This document shows, piece after piece, positions 44,769-54,233 of a stretch of DNA of 64,000 nucleotides. Origin of the DNA: JAKALD01 sp963817785 (lineage in GTDB: Bacteria; Pseudomonadota; Gammaproteobacteria; Burkholderiales; SG8-39); contig CAWFPL010000002.1 of NCBI GenBank assembly GCA_963817785.1, positions 558,001-622,000 on the forward strand. Direction: 5' to 3'. Each line of letters begins with the position of its first letter. Position 1 is the first letter of the stretch. The translations under genes were made by a program, and so were the position numbers. The notes beneath the pieces are model-generated. The model was not told the DNA's origin and did no database searches. It worked only from the letters and a program-made list of their open reading frames with translations.

Positions 44769-46616
44769 TTGACGGTTTTGAGCCGAGCGTCTGACGCGCG
44801 TAACTCTCTGGCCGACGAAAAAGGGGGGCTTGCTGCCCCCCTTTTTTGTTTGGGGCTGGCCGCCGCGGTCCTCGCTTCGCGCGAGCCGCCGCTGCTGTTG
44901 CTCGCCGCCGCTGCCGCGCTCGTCGTGGCGGCCGGTTGTGTGCGCTTGCCGCGCGGTGCGCTCGGCACCGCCATGGGCGTGGCAGTCGTTACCTTCGGCG
45001 CAGTGGTGTTGGGCAGCGTCTGGTTCTGGGGAACCCGCTACAGCCCGGTCGCGGTCTACCAGATGGCACTTCTCGTCGGCGCATACCTAGTCGGGCGCGC
45101 CTGCGCGCAGCGCGGACAGGGCCGCACGGCGCTCATCGTCCTTGGATTGGTCGCGGCGGTCGCCTCGGCGTGGGCGCTCTGGCAGTTCGCGCGGCTCGGA
45201 TATACGCGCGCGGACGCCTGGTTCGAAACGCCCAACCTGCTGGCAGCGTTCGTCAATCTGGCGCTGGTGCCGATCGCGGTGCTGACCCTGCTGCGGGGAC
45301 CACGCGCGCCGGCGCTGGTCGTGCTTGCGCTACTGTGGGCAGGCCTGACGACGACTCAGAGCCGCGGCGGATGGCTCGGGCTCGCGGGCGGTGCGGCAGT
45401 GGCTACCCTGTTGCTCGCCGGCAGCGGATGGCGAGCACCGGCGAGGACACTGGCTGCGATCGTGCTCTCGCTCGCCGCGGGATACGGCCTCGTCAAGGTC
45501 AGTCTGCCGCTGAGCGCATGGACGACCGGCGTCTCGAGCGAAGCCGAGCGCAGTGCCGAGGCCGAAGCTGTTTCGCCGCAGGCGCGCGCCAATTCGTCCG
45601 AATCGCGGCTCGAGCTGTATGCGCTGGCGGCCGACGGCGCGCGCGCGCGGCCCCTGCTCGGCAGCGGCTACCTCAGCTTCGGGCGCCTGTTCGAGCGCGA
45701 TCGCGCGCGAGTGCCGAGCTACGAGCCCGGCACGACGACGCTGTTCGTGCACGACGACTACCTGCAGGTCCTGCTCGAGTTGGGGCTGCTCGGGCTGCTG
45801 CCCTTTCTCGCGATCACCGCATGGCCGGCGCTGCTCGCCTATCGCCGGAAGGGCTCGCTCCAGCCCGCCTCGCCGCGCGACGCGCTCGGCATCGCGGCAG
45901 TGGCGGGCCTGGCGACGATGGCGACGCACGCGCTGGTGGATTTTCCGTTCTACGTGCCCGGGACGCTGGCAGGCTACGGCCTGCTACTCGGGGTCGCGGA
46001 CGACTGGTTGCACCCGGCGGTTCAGGTCGCGGCGCAGGTGCCCCGGCGCTCATCCGGATTCGGGCGACTTTTACGCCTTGCGCTGCTCGCGCTCGGCGCC
46101 TATGCGCTCGCGGTTCCCGCAGCGGCCGAGACCTGTTCGCTGCTGGCTCGCGACCGGGTGCGCCACGGGAATATCTCCGCCGCGGTGTACTGGCTGCAGG
46201 TGGCGCGCAATTTCGATCCGCGCGACTGGCGCCGCCATTGGCAGCTGGCCGAGCTGCTGGCGCAGCAGGCGGCGCTGTTGCGCGATCCGAAGCTGGCCCA
46301 GCTTGCCGCGGACGCCTATGAGACCGGCATGCGGGCCGACCCCGGCGACGTGCACAACCTGCTCGGCTGGCTCACGCTGCAGCGCACGTTCGGCGCGCGC
46401 CTCGCGCACCCTGCGCCGCGCGCGCAGCTGCTGGCGAGGATGAACGAGGCCTCGTCGCTGGCGCCCCTCGACACCGCCGTGCGGGTCGAGCGAATGCTCA
46501 TGCTGCGCTATATGGGCGAGCCGGCCGCGGCGCAGGTCTTGGCACAAGGACTGCTGCGGGACTTCCCGGACGATCCGGCGTTGCGTCGCCTGATCGGTTC
46601 CGGCGCCCGCAGCTGA
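44769..46616 (+). CDS. O-antigen ligase/Wzy-family glycosyltransferase with C-terminal helical repeats (PglL-like)
   Basis: A polytopic protein of up to 615 residues with about ten or more helices. The Wzy_C signature TTQSRGGWLGL and the later LFVHDDYLQVLLELGLLGLLPFL suit ligases that transfer lipid-linked glycans to protein or lipid A. The last ~150 residues (NFDPRDWRRHWQLAELLAQQAALL, MRADPGDVHNLLGWL) look TPR-like. The start is uncertain: TTG 44769 lies before a terminator and TTG 44850 after it; neither has a good ribosome site. Placed directly after the pilin, it may glycosylate it. Confidence 0.82.
   Translation: MTVLSRASDARNSLADEKGGLAAPLFCLGLAAAVLASREPPLLLLAAAAALVVAAGCVRLPRGALGTAMGVAVVTFGAVVLGSVWFWGTRYSPVAVYQMALLVGAYLVGRACAQRGQGRTALIVLGLVAAVASAWALWQFARLGYTRADAWFETPNLLAAFVNLALVPIAVLTLLRGPRAPALVVLALLWAGLTTTQSRGGWLGLAGGAAVATLLLAGSGWRAPARTLAAIVLSLAAGYGLVKVSLPLSAWTTGVSSEAERSAEAEAVSPQARANSSESRLELYALAADGARARPLLGSGYLSFGRLFERDRARVPSYEPGTTTLFVHDDYLQVLLELGLLGLLPFLAITAWPALLAYRRKGSLQPASPRDALGIAAVAGLATMATHALVDFPFYVPGTLAGYGLLLGVADDWLHPAVQVAAQVPRRSSGFGRLLRLALLALGAYALAVPAAAETCSLLARDRVRHGNISAAVYWLQVARNFDPRDWRRHWQLAELLAQQAALLRDPKLAQLAADAYETGMRADPGDVHNLLGWLTLQRTFGARLAHPAPRAQLLARMNEASSLAPLDTAVRVERMLMLRYMGEPAAAQVLAQGLLRDFPDDPALRRLIGSGARS
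44818..44847 (+). terminator. Rho-independent terminator after the pilin gene
   Basis: AAAAAGGGGGGC (44818-44829), a TTGCT loop and GCCCCCCTTTTTT form a near-perfect stem with a T-run. It lies inside the first codons of the next predicted frame, 62 bases after the pilin stop. It should end most pilin transcripts while allowing some read-through. Confidence 0.88.
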
Positions 46617-46630
46617 CCGGGGAGGGCCGC

Positions 46631-47062
46631 TTGCGCCGCGCCTCCGGCTTCACCTTGCCCGAGCTGGTGGCGGTGATCGTGATCATGTCGGTGATTGCCG
46701 CGGTCGCGTTGCCGCGCTTGAACGAGAGCGGGATCGACGCCGCCTGGTTCCAGGAACAGGTGAAAGGCGCGGTGCGCTATGCGCAGCGCCAGGCGGTGGC
46801 TCAGCGCCGGCTCGTCTATGTCAGGGTGGACGGCCCGCCAGGCGCGCAATTGCGCCTGTGCTACGACGCGGCCTGCAGCCAGCCGCTGACCGACATCGCG
46901 AGCGGCAGCAACTATGCGCTTGCGGTGCCGAGCGGAGTGACACTGTCTGCGTCCGGTTCGCCGTTTTCGTTCGACGGGCTCGGACAGCCCAGTTCGGCGG
47001 TGGCGCTCAGCGTAAACGGCAGCCCAGTGACGGTCACTGCGGAGACGGGCTATGTCCAGTAG
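46631..47062 (+). CDS. mshC: Minor pseudopilin MshC-like (GspH family)
   Basis: A 143-residue prepilin starting at TTG behind GGGGAGGG. Cleavage site SG|FTLPELVAVIVIMSVIAAVALPRL has Pro in place of Ile at +4 (FTLPE), as in many minor pseudopilins. The later part matches GspH-type (AAWFQEQVKGAVRYAQRQAVAQRR). It overlaps mshD by 11 bases. Confidence 0.85.
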   Translation: MRRASGFTLPELVAVIVIMSVIAAVALPRLNESGIDAAWFQEQVKGAVRYAQRQAVAQRRLVYVRVDGPPGAQLRLCYDAACSQPLTDIASGSNYALAVPSGVTLSASGSPFSFDGLGQPSSAVALSVNGSPVTVTAETGYVQ

Positions 47063-47612
47063 CGGCCTGGCGCGCGGCTTCAGCCTCATCGAAGTGGTGG
47101 TGTTCATCTTGGTGCTCGGGATCGGCATCGCCGCGGTCGTGACGCTGTACGGCCAGCTCACCAAGGCGAGCGTCGATCCGCTCGTGCGCAAGCAGGCGCT
47201 GGCGATCGCCTCGTCGCTGCTCGAGGAGATCGAGCTGCAGCCGTTCACCTACTGCGATCCCGACGACCCGGCGGTCTTCACTGCGACCAGCACTGCCGGC
47301 TGCACGGTGCCGGAGACGATCGGGCCCCAGCCGGGGGAGACGCGCTACGCCGACCCGCGCTTCGACAACGTGGCCGACTACGACGGCTTCTCGATGACCG
47401 GCGCCAACATCCTGGACATTACCGGCACGGTCATTCCGGGGCTGGCCGGCTACTCGGTTTCGGTGAGCGAAGCCAATCTCACTGCCGGCGAGCTGCCAGC
47501 GATGCTCTCGACCGCGGACGGCCTGCGCATCACGGTCACGGTGACCGCGCCGACCGGCGTGACCGTATCGCTGCAGGGGTATCGACTGCGCTATGCGCCT
47601 AACCAGCCCTGA
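47052..47612 (+). CDS. mshD: Minor pseudopilin MshD-like
   Basis: A 186-residue prepilin with ARG|FSLIEVVVFILVLGIGIAAVVTLY, followed by KQALAIASSLLEEIELQPFTYCDPDD, typical of MshD. It overlaps its neighbours on both sides, indicating translational coupling in the mshC-D-O-P-Q run. Confidence 0.87.
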   Translation: MSSSGLARGFSLIEVVVFILVLGIGIAAVVTLYGQLTKASVDPLVRKQALAIASSLLEEIELQPFTYCDPDDPAVFTATSTAGCTVPETIGPQPGETRYADPRFDNVADYDGFSMTGANILDITGTVIPGLAGYSVSVSEANLTAGELPAMLSTADGLRITVTVTAPTGVTVSLQGYRLRYAPNQP

Positions 47613-48525
47613 ACGCCATCCGGCACGCGCGCGCGGCGTGACGCTGGTCGAACTGGTGGTGGCGATCGTCATCGTCGGCATCATCGTCGCGACCGTGGCC
47701 TACTTCGTGCTGCCGCTGCGTCAGAGCAGCGACATCGCGGCCCGCGCCGAGCTCACCGACATCGCCGACAACGCCCTGCAGCGCATCGGCCGCGACGTAC
47801 GCCTGGCGTTGCCGAACAGCGTGCGCGTCAATTCCTCGGCGGTGCCGGGCAGCGTGTTCCTGGAATTCCTCGCGGTGCGCGCCGCGGGCCGCTATCGCGC
47901 GGATCTTGGCGGCGTCAGCGGCGGAACCGATTGCCCGAACGACGATCCGTCGCTGCCGGCGCCGGGCAACGACGAGCTGTCGTTCGACACGGTCGCCGAC
48001 TCGTGCTTCAAGACGATCGGCACGGTGGCCAACGCCAGCTCGATCACGCCCGGCGACTGGCTGGTGCTCAACAACTACGGCCCGGGGTTCACCGGCCAGG
48101 ACGCCTATGCCACCTCCGGTACGCTCAACCGGGCGCAGATCGTGGCGGTCGATTCCACCTCCGAGAGCTTTCGCGACAGGATCCAGTTCACGCCGACGAC
48201 GTTCCAGCGCGCGCTGCACGATTCGCCCGGTAAGCGCTTCTACGTGATTTCGGGCCCCGTGAGCTACGTGTGCGACACCACGGCGGGGACCATTGCGCGC
48301 TACTGGGGCTACGCGATTTCGGCGACCCAGCCCACCACCTTTGCCGGAGCGAGCTCCGCGCTGATTGCTTCCGACGTGGCGGCCTGCAGCTTCGATTACA
48401 GCCCGAACGTCGCGCCGCAGGTGGGACTGCTGACGATGCGCATCACGCTGGCCAAACCCCTGTCGGCGGGCCAGACCGAGTCGGTGAGCCTTTACAACGC
48501 CGTGCACGTCAGCAACGTCCCATGA
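47593..48525 (+). CDS. mshO: Minor pseudopilin MshO-like
   Basis: A 310-residue prepilin with ARG|VTLVELVVAIVIVGIIVATVAYFV; Val at +1 rather than Phe is known for MshO. DNALQRIGRDVRLALPNSVRV and the long C-terminal part fit MshO. It overlaps mshD by 20 bases and mshP by four. Confidence 0.87.
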   Translation: MRLTSPERHPARARGVTLVELVVAIVIVGIIVATVAYFVLPLRQSSDIAARAELTDIADNALQRIGRDVRLALPNSVRVNSSAVPGSVFLEFLAVRAAGRYRADLGGVSGGTDCPNDDPSLPAPGNDELSFDTVADSCFKTIGTVANASSITPGDWLVLNNYGPGFTGQDAYATSGTLNRAQIVAVDSTSESFRDRIQFTPTTFQRALHDSPGKRFYVISGPVSYVCDTTAGTIARYWGYAISATQPTTFAGASSALIASDVAACSFDYSPNVAPQVGLLTMRITLAKPLSAGQTESVSLYNAVHVSNVP

Positions 48526-48980
48526 GCAACGGCAACCCACGCCGCGCGCAACGCCAGGGCGGCTTCGCCCTGATCCTGGCGGTGTTCCTCCTGGTGTCGC
48601 TCGCGGCGATCGGCGCCTACCTGGTCACCGTCTCCACCGGCCAGGCCGCGGCGGTGGCCGAGGACGTGCAGGCGGCGAACGCCTACCAGGCCGCGCGCGC
48701 CGGCATCGACTGGGGTGCCTACCAGATCCTGCGCAACCCGGGCGGCGCCTTCGCCTCCGGCTGCGCGGGTGGCGCGGCGAGCCAGACGCTGACGCTTTCA
48801 GCCGGGCTCAATGGCTTCTACGCGCAGGTCGCGTGCCAGTCCCCGGGCGCGGAGATCGAAGGCGGCGCCACCGTGCGCGGCTACCAGATCACGGTGACCG
48901 GCTGCAACAAGAATCCCTGCGGCGGCAGCGCGGGGCCGACTTACGTCGAGCGGCAGCTGCAGCTCGCGCTGACCAACTGA
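48522..48980 (+). CDS. mshP: MSHA biogenesis protein MshP-like
   Basis: A 152-residue protein starting at ATG 48522 (overlapping the mshO stop). QGGFALILAVFLLVSLAAIGAYLVTVSTGQ is a PilX/MshP-like N-terminus, followed by AYQAARAGIDWGAYQIL. Four cysteines lie in the C-terminal half. Confidence 0.85.
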   Translation: MSNGNPRRAQRQGGFALILAVFLLVSLAAIGAYLVTVSTGQAAAVAEDVQAANAYQAARAGIDWGAYQILRNPGGAFASGCAGGAASQTLTLSAGLNGFYAQVACQSPGAEIEGGATVRGYQITVTGCNKNPCGGSAGPTYVERQLQLALTN

Positions 48981-48988
48981 GGCCAGAT

Positions 48989-51900
48989 ATGCGCCTGAAC
49001 CGGTTCGTGCTCGTGCTGTTCGCGGTTCTAGGGGTCGCTGCAGGGACGCGTGGCGCCCTGGCGCAGGTGAACGTCATTGCTGCGACCGGCGGTGGCGCAG
49101 TTTCTGCCGACAACACTGGCGGCGTCTGGACTGCGCTTACTGGACCGCAGATCAGCGAGGGCGCGACGGGCGACATCTGTGGCGCGCCGCTGCCGAGTAC
49201 CATCGTGCTCAGTGCGCCTACGGGGTTCGAGTTCGATACCGGCACTGCCGTAACGGTGAGCGTAAACCGGATCGCGGGCAACGGGCCGAATAGCCGCAAC
49301 ATCAACGGCGTCCGCAGCGGAACTACGCTCGCGACCGCGATCACGGCGACCACGATCAGTTTCGATCTGACAAGCTGCACGAACGGCGGGGTGCGCAACC
49401 GGCTTACCTGGCTCAACATCCGCGTGCGCCCGACGGCGGGCTGCCCGCTCGCTTCGGGTGACATCATCCTCGGCGGCACAGCGACGATCAACGGCGCTCC
49501 TGCCGGGACTTCGATGGGGACGCTCAACGAGGTGGCCGGCGCGCCGAACGGCATGTTCACCGTGTTGTCAGGCCAGAGCTTTGCGGCCTGCGGCGGTATC
49601 GGCGGAACTGCGGCGAACCAGACGGTCGCCATCCCGTTCAACCTTACCCAGCTGGTAGTGGCGGACCAGTGGGGCAATCTCGACTCGGCCTACTCGGGCA
49701 CGAAGACCATTGCCTATTCGGGTCCCTCGGGAACGCCGGACTACACCACGTCGGTGACCTTCTCCGGCGGCAGTTCGACCACCACGCTTATGACCACGCT
49801 CACGGCGGCGGAAACCACGACCATCACCGCCACTGACGGTACCGTGCCTGGGGTAGCGAGCTCGCCGTTCAGCGTTGCAGCCGGCCTGACCTGCACCATC
49901 CCCGCCTGGTACAACAGTTCGTGGCTGTACCGCAAGGCGATCACCATCGACCATACGCAGGTCGGCGGGACACTCGCCAATTTCCCGGTCCTGGTGAGCG
50001 TCACGGATGCGAACCTGCAGGCGAGCGCCCAGGCAAACGGCGGCGACATCCTCTTTACCGACTCGAGCGGCACCACCAAGCTCGCACACGAGATCGAGCA
50101 GTACGACAGCACGACCGGACAGCTGATCGCCTGGGTCAACGTGCCAAATCTCTCGGCGAGCGCCGATACGGTGATCTACATGTACTACGGTAACGCGAGC
50201 GCGAGCGCCCAGGCGCGCCCGGCGCTCGTGTGGGACGCAAACTACCGCGGTGTCTGGCATCTGAAGGAGCCGGGCAGCAACGCCAGCGGCGGATACAAAG
50301 ACAGCACTTCGCTCGGCAACAATGCGACCGGCGGTGCCGGCAACAGCGCCTACGTGCCGACGCAGGTCGCGGGCAAGATGGGCTACGGGCAGCAGTTCTC
50401 CGGCGGCCAGCTGATCTACGGCACGACCAGCTCGATGCCGAACGTGAATGGCGACCAGACGATGTCGTTCTGGTACGAGGTGGCCTCGAACACGACGGCC
50501 CGGTCGAACTTCTTCGTGCTGCGTACAGCCGGCGGGGGATCGGCGAATCAGGGCGTCTTCGTCGGCGGCATCCAGGGCGGTAACTGCACGGCCGGTTTTG
50601 CCTACCCGCTGGGGCTGACCCAATGGGGTGGCACCTGCACGATCGATACCAATGCCCCGGCGGCAGGGGCGTGGCACTACTTTGTCTTCACACACTCGGG
50701 CAGTACCAACACCTTCTACATCGACGGTGCGCAGGTGGCGACCAACACCGCGGTGCTGCAGACCGGCGCCATCGGGGAGTTCTTGTGGGGCTCGTACGCT
50801 GCGACGCCGTCCGAGCCGCTCACCGGCCTGATGGACGAGACGCGCGTTTCGAACGTTGCACGCAGCGCCGCCTGGATACAGACCGAGTACAACAACCAGA
50901 ACTCGCCTGGGTCCTTTCTCAGCGTGGGTCCGCAGCAGGTGCCTTCCTGCTATACACACTACGCGATCAGCTTTCCCGGAGGCTCGACCGGCGTGACCTG
51001 CGATGTCTCGCAGGTGACGCTCACGGCCCACGATGCGAGTCACGCTCCGGCGTCGCCTCCGGCCGGCACGGTGCTCAACATCTCGACTTCGACCGGGGCC
51101 GGCGTCTGGACCGGGCTGGTTGCGGGTGCGGGAACGCTCTCCGGATTCGGCGCCAACAACGGCGCGGCCAGCTACACCTGGGCGGGCGGCGAGAGCAGCA
51201 TCACGCTCAACTTGCGGCAGAACACGCCCGCGACCATCAACGTCAACCTCATCGACAGCAACGGGAAGATGGAGAACTCCGGTACCGAGGACCCAAGCAT
51301 CACCTTCGCCGACGCTGCCTTCCGGGTAACGGCGGACGGCAGCACGGCCGCGAACATCGGGACGCAGATCGCGGGTAAGAGCTCCAACTTCGGGTTCGGC
51401 GCGCAGACCCTGTATCTGCAGGCCATCCGCACCGACACGAACACCGGCAGCTGCGTGGGGCTGATCCAGAGCAAGACGGTGGGCGTCGATCTCGCGGCCT
51501 CGTGCATCAATCCGGCGAGCTGTGCTGCGATCGGCTCGACGTCGATGCAAGTGCTCAATTCGGGCGGATCGATGGTGAGCATTCCGAAGAACAACGGCCC
51601 CGCGGCCCCGACCAGCTACCAAAGCGTGTCGCTCGCCTTCAATGCCGCGTCCGAGGCGCCGCTGGTGCTCAACTACGGCGACGCTGGGAGCGTGCAGCTC
51701 TACGCCCAATACGCGCTGCCCAGCCCGCCCTCGGGAAGCACCGTGAGCGGCAGCAGCAACGTCTTCGTGGTGCGCCCGTTCGGACTGCGCATCAGCGGCC
51801 CGCCCTCGGGGCGTACCGGCGCGGGCAGCACCGTGTTCGCCACCGCCGGGCAGAGCTTCCCGGTCAACGTCGCCGGGGTGCAGTGGCAGGCGGGCGATGA

Positions 51901-53149
51901 CGCCAACGCGGACGGCGTGCCTGACAGCGACGCGCAGATTGCTTCCAATCCGGTGACTCCGAATTTCGGCCAGGAGTCCACGCCCGCTACGATTACGCTC
52001 AGCAGCTCGCTGGCCGAGCCGGCGGGCGGCGACCCGGGTACCCTCACCGTCGGCCCCTTCAGCGCATTCGGCTCCGGCACGACCAGCGCCAACGTGAGCT
52101 GGAGCGAGGTCGGGCTGATGAACCTGAGTGCCAGAAGCGCGAATTACCTCGCCGGCGGCCAGGACGTCACCAACTCGGCCGCGGGGCTGACCGGGGTGGG
52201 GCGCTTCATCCCGGCATGGTTTTACCTGCAGCCGGGTGCCGGCCTGACCAATCGGCAGGCGCTCGCCTGCGGCCCGGCGTCCAGCTTCAGCTACATGGGG
52301 GAGGGCATGGGCCTCGCCTTCACGCTGACGGCGCAGAACTCGGCGAGCCAGGCGACGCCGAACTACACGGGTTCGTTCGCCAAGCTCAATCCCGCTCTCG
52401 CATCGAGCTTCGCATTCGGCGCAAAGAGCGGTGCCACCAACCTCACCGGGCGGCTGAGCGCGAGCGCCGCGTCAGGAAGCTGGGTCAACGGGCAGGCGGC
52501 CGTGCAGGCGACGGTCGCCATCGGGCGCAACAACACCGGACCGAACCCGCAGGACCTTCCGGACGGGCCATACAGCGGGGTGAACTTCGGTATCGCGCCG
52601 GTCGACTCGGACGGCGTGGCGATGAACACGCTCGACCTCAACGTAGGTGGCGGCGGCAACGACCACAAGAATCTCGGCGTCTCGACGGAGGTCCGCTACG
52701 GGCAGCTACGCTGCTACAACGCGCTCGGAGCGGTCCAGCTGCCGTTGCCGATGCCGATCCTTGCGCAATACTGGAACGGCAGCGCGTTCGTCACCAACGG
52801 GGCGGACAGCTGCACCCCCCTCGCAGCCGGCAACGTGGTGTACGGAAATTACCGATTCAATCTCACCTCGGGAGACGTGGGCCCGCCGACCATCACGCAG
52901 ATCGCGGCCGGCACCGGGCAGCTGCTGCTGCCCAAGCCAAGCGGCGGAAGCGGGAATTACGCCGGCAGCATGAGCGTCACGCTCGATGTCTCCGGCGCGG
53001 GCATGGACTACCTTTTGGGCAACTGGTCGCCAGCCGATCCCGACGGCAATCCGGCCACCGCTTATGACGACGATCCGATGTGCAGCGCGAGCTTCGGGCT
53101 TTACGGAAGCCAACCCAACCAGTTCACGTTCCAGCGGGAGAACTACTGA
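48989..53149 (+). CDS. mshQ: MshQ-like large secreted adhesin with DUF2341 and LamG-like domains
   Basis: A 1386-residue protein with a signal peptide (~1-25, ending ALAQ). Residues ~60-300 hold beta-repeat sequence, ~301-400 a DUF2341 domain (WYNSSWLYRKAITIDHTQVGG, then WHLKE), ~425-610 a LamG/concanavalin-like domain (FYIDGAQVATN, LTGLMDETRVSNVARS), and ~650-1386 the MshQ-type C-terminal region with RPFGLRISGPPSGR and WYF/YLQPG parts. The start at 48989 is the first with a signal peptide; the longer frame is a shadow of mshP. It probably sits at the pilus tip or surface. Confidence 0.88.
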   Translation: MRLNRFVLVLFAVLGVAAGTRGALAQVNVIAATGGGAVSADNTGGVWTALTGPQISEGATGDICGAPLPSTIVLSAPTGFEFDTGTAVTVSVNRIAGNGPNSRNINGVRSGTTLATAITATTISFDLTSCTNGGVRNRLTWLNIRVRPTAGCPLASGDIILGGTATINGAPAGTSMGTLNEVAGAPNGMFTVLSGQSFAACGGIGGTAANQTVAIPFNLTQLVVADQWGNLDSAYSGTKTIAYSGPSGTPDYTTSVTFSGGSSTTTLMTTLTAAETTTITATDGTVPGVASSPFSVAAGLTCTIPAWYNSSWLYRKAITIDHTQVGGTLANFPVLVSVTDANLQASAQANGGDILFTDSSGTTKLAHEIEQYDSTTGQLIAWVNVPNLSASADTVIYMYYGNASASAQARPALVWDANYRGVWHLKEPGSNASGGYKDSTSLGNNATGGAGNSAYVPTQVAGKMGYGQQFSGGQLIYGTTSSMPNVNGDQTMSFWYEVASNTTARSNFFVLRTAGGGSANQGVFVGGIQGGNCTAGFAYPLGLTQWGGTCTIDTNAPAAGAWHYFVFTHSGSTNTFYIDGAQVATNTAVLQTGAIGEFLWGSYAATPSEPLTGLMDETRVSNVARSAAWIQTEYNNQNSPGSFLSVGPQQVPSCYTHYAISFPGGSTGVTCDVSQVTLTAHDASHAPASPPAGTVLNISTSTGAGVWTGLVAGAGTLSGFGANNGAASYTWAGGESSITLNLRQNTPATINVNLIDSNGKMENSGTEDPSITFADAAFRVTADGSTAANIGTQIAGKSSNFGFGAQTLYLQAIRTDTNTGSCVGLIQSKTVGVDLAASCINPASCAAIGSTSMQVLNSGGSMVSIPKNNGPAAPTSYQSVSLAFNAASEAPLVLNYGDAGSVQLYAQYALPSPPSGSTVSGSSNVFVVRPFGLRISGPPSGRTGAGSTVFATAGQSFPVNVAGVQWQAGDDANADGVPDSDAQIASNPVTPNFGQESTPATITLSSSLAEPAGGDPGTLTVGPFSAFGSGTTSANVSWSEVGLMNLSARSANYLAGGQDVTNSAAGLTGVGRFIPAWFYLQPGAGLTNRQALACGPASSFSYMGEGMGLAFTLTAQNSASQATPNYTGSFAKLNPALASSFAFGAKSGATNLTGRLSASAASGSWVNGQAAVQATVAIGRNNTGPNPQDLPDGPYSGVNFGIAPVDSDGVAMNTLDLNVGGGGNDHKNLGVSTEVRYGQLRCYNALGAVQLPLPMPILAQYWNGSAFVTNGADSCTPLAAGNVVYGNYRFNLTSGDVGPPTITQIAAGTGQLLLPKPSGGSGNYAGSMSVTLDVSGAGMDYLLGNWSPADPDGNPATAYDDDPMCSASFGLYGSQPNQFTFQRENY

Positions 53150-53212
53150 GCCGCTGGCGTGAGCTTTGTGGCCGCACTCGCCGGGGGTGTCTCGTTGTTC
53201 TAAGAATAATCA

Positions 53213-53239
53213 TTGACAACAATCGGTTAGTCATATAAT
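53213..53239 (+). promoter_or_regulatory. Sigma-70-type promoter upstream of mshI
   Basis: TTGACA at 53213-53218 and TATAAT at 53234-53239 both match consensus, with a 15-base spacer that is shorter than optimal. The stretch 53200-53255 is strikingly AT-rich for this genome. It should start the mshI-to-mshN transcript. Confidence 0.65.
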
Positions 53240-53279
53240 TTAAAGTTAAATACAAACTTTGGCTGTGGCCTCAGACGAA

Positions 53280-54221
53280 ATGTGGTGGGCATTTTCGCGA
53301 AACCAGGTCGAGCAGGGCTACTTCGCCGTGTCGCTGAGGCCCGGCGCGCTCGAGTTTGCACACGGCGGCTACGCGCTTGGGGGCCGGCCGCGCATCGACC
53401 GCTGTGGGTCGCGTGCCTACGAAGGCGATTTCGCCGCCGCGGGACGCAGCGCGAACGAGCTGCAGCTGCGCCGCTATCAGTGCTCGGCGCTGCTCGCGCG
53501 GGGCGAATACCAGATGCTGCTGGTGGAGGCACCCAAGGTGCCGCCGGCGGAGTTACGCACCGCGGTGCGCTGGCGGGTGAAGGACATGATCGACTATCAC
53601 ATCGACGACGCCACCATCGATGTGCTGGACATCCCGCCGGATCCCGCTGGAGCTGCACGCGGCCATTCGATGTACGTGATCGCGGCGCGCAACGATGTCA
53701 TTCGCGGCTGCATCGACCGCTTCGAGAGCGCGCAGATCGCGCTCTCGGTGATCGAGATTCCGGAGACCGCGCAACGCAACCTGGCGTCCCTGCTGGAGCC
53801 GCAGGAGCGCGGCATCGCGATGCTCTACATGGGTCTGGACCAGGGGCTGCTGACCGTCAATTTCCGCGGCGAGCTGTACCTCGCGCGCAGGATCGAGGTC
53901 GGGCTGCAGCTACTGACTGCCGCGGCCGACGAGGCCCGACAGGAGCTCTTCAACCGCATCGCGCTCGAGCTGCAGCGTACCTTCGACCATTTCGACCGGC
54001 AGTATCCGTCGGTACCGATTGCCAAGCTCGCATTGGCTCCGCAGCCGGAGGAGACCGGGCTCACCGAGTTTCTGCGCGGCAATCTCGACGTCGCAGTGGA
54101 GCCGACCAGGCTCGCCGAGCTGGTCTCGTTCGGCGCGGAGGCGCAACTTGATGCCGCGGGCGAATGGCGCATGTTCCACCTCATCGGCGCCGCCCTGCGC
54201 CAGGACAACAAGGTGCTCTGA
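53280..54221 (+). CDS. mshI: MshI-like pilus assembly protein (PilM-type fold)
   Basis: About 313 residues from ATG 53280; GTG 53265 or TTG 53259 would add a few residues. The protein has the actin-like PilM/GspL cytoplasmic pattern: LLARGEYQMLLVEAPKVPPAELRTAVRWRVKDMIDYHIDDATIDVLDIP and IVNFRG-like TVNFRGELYLARRIEVG. It should build the inner-membrane assembly complex with the two following proteins. Confidence 0.86.
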   Translation: MWWAFSRNQVEQGYFAVSLRPGALEFAHGGYALGGRPRIDRCGSRAYEGDFAAAGRSANELQLRRYQCSALLARGEYQMLLVEAPKVPPAELRTAVRWRVKDMIDYHIDDATIDVLDIPPDPAGAARGHSMYVIAARNDVIRGCIDRFESAQIALSVIEIPETAQRNLASLLEPQERGIAMLYMGLDQGLLTVNFRGELYLARRIEVGLQLLTAAADEARQELFNRIALELQRTFDHFDRQYPSVPIAKLALAPQPEETGLTEFLRGNLDVAVEPTRLAELVSFGAEAQLDAAGEWRMFHLIGAALRQDNKVL

Positions 54222-54233
54222 GCACGACGCGCG

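Noticed and set aside
48833..48988. N-terminal extension of the MshQ frame
   Set aside because: It overlaps mshP in another frame; a signal peptide begins only at 48989.
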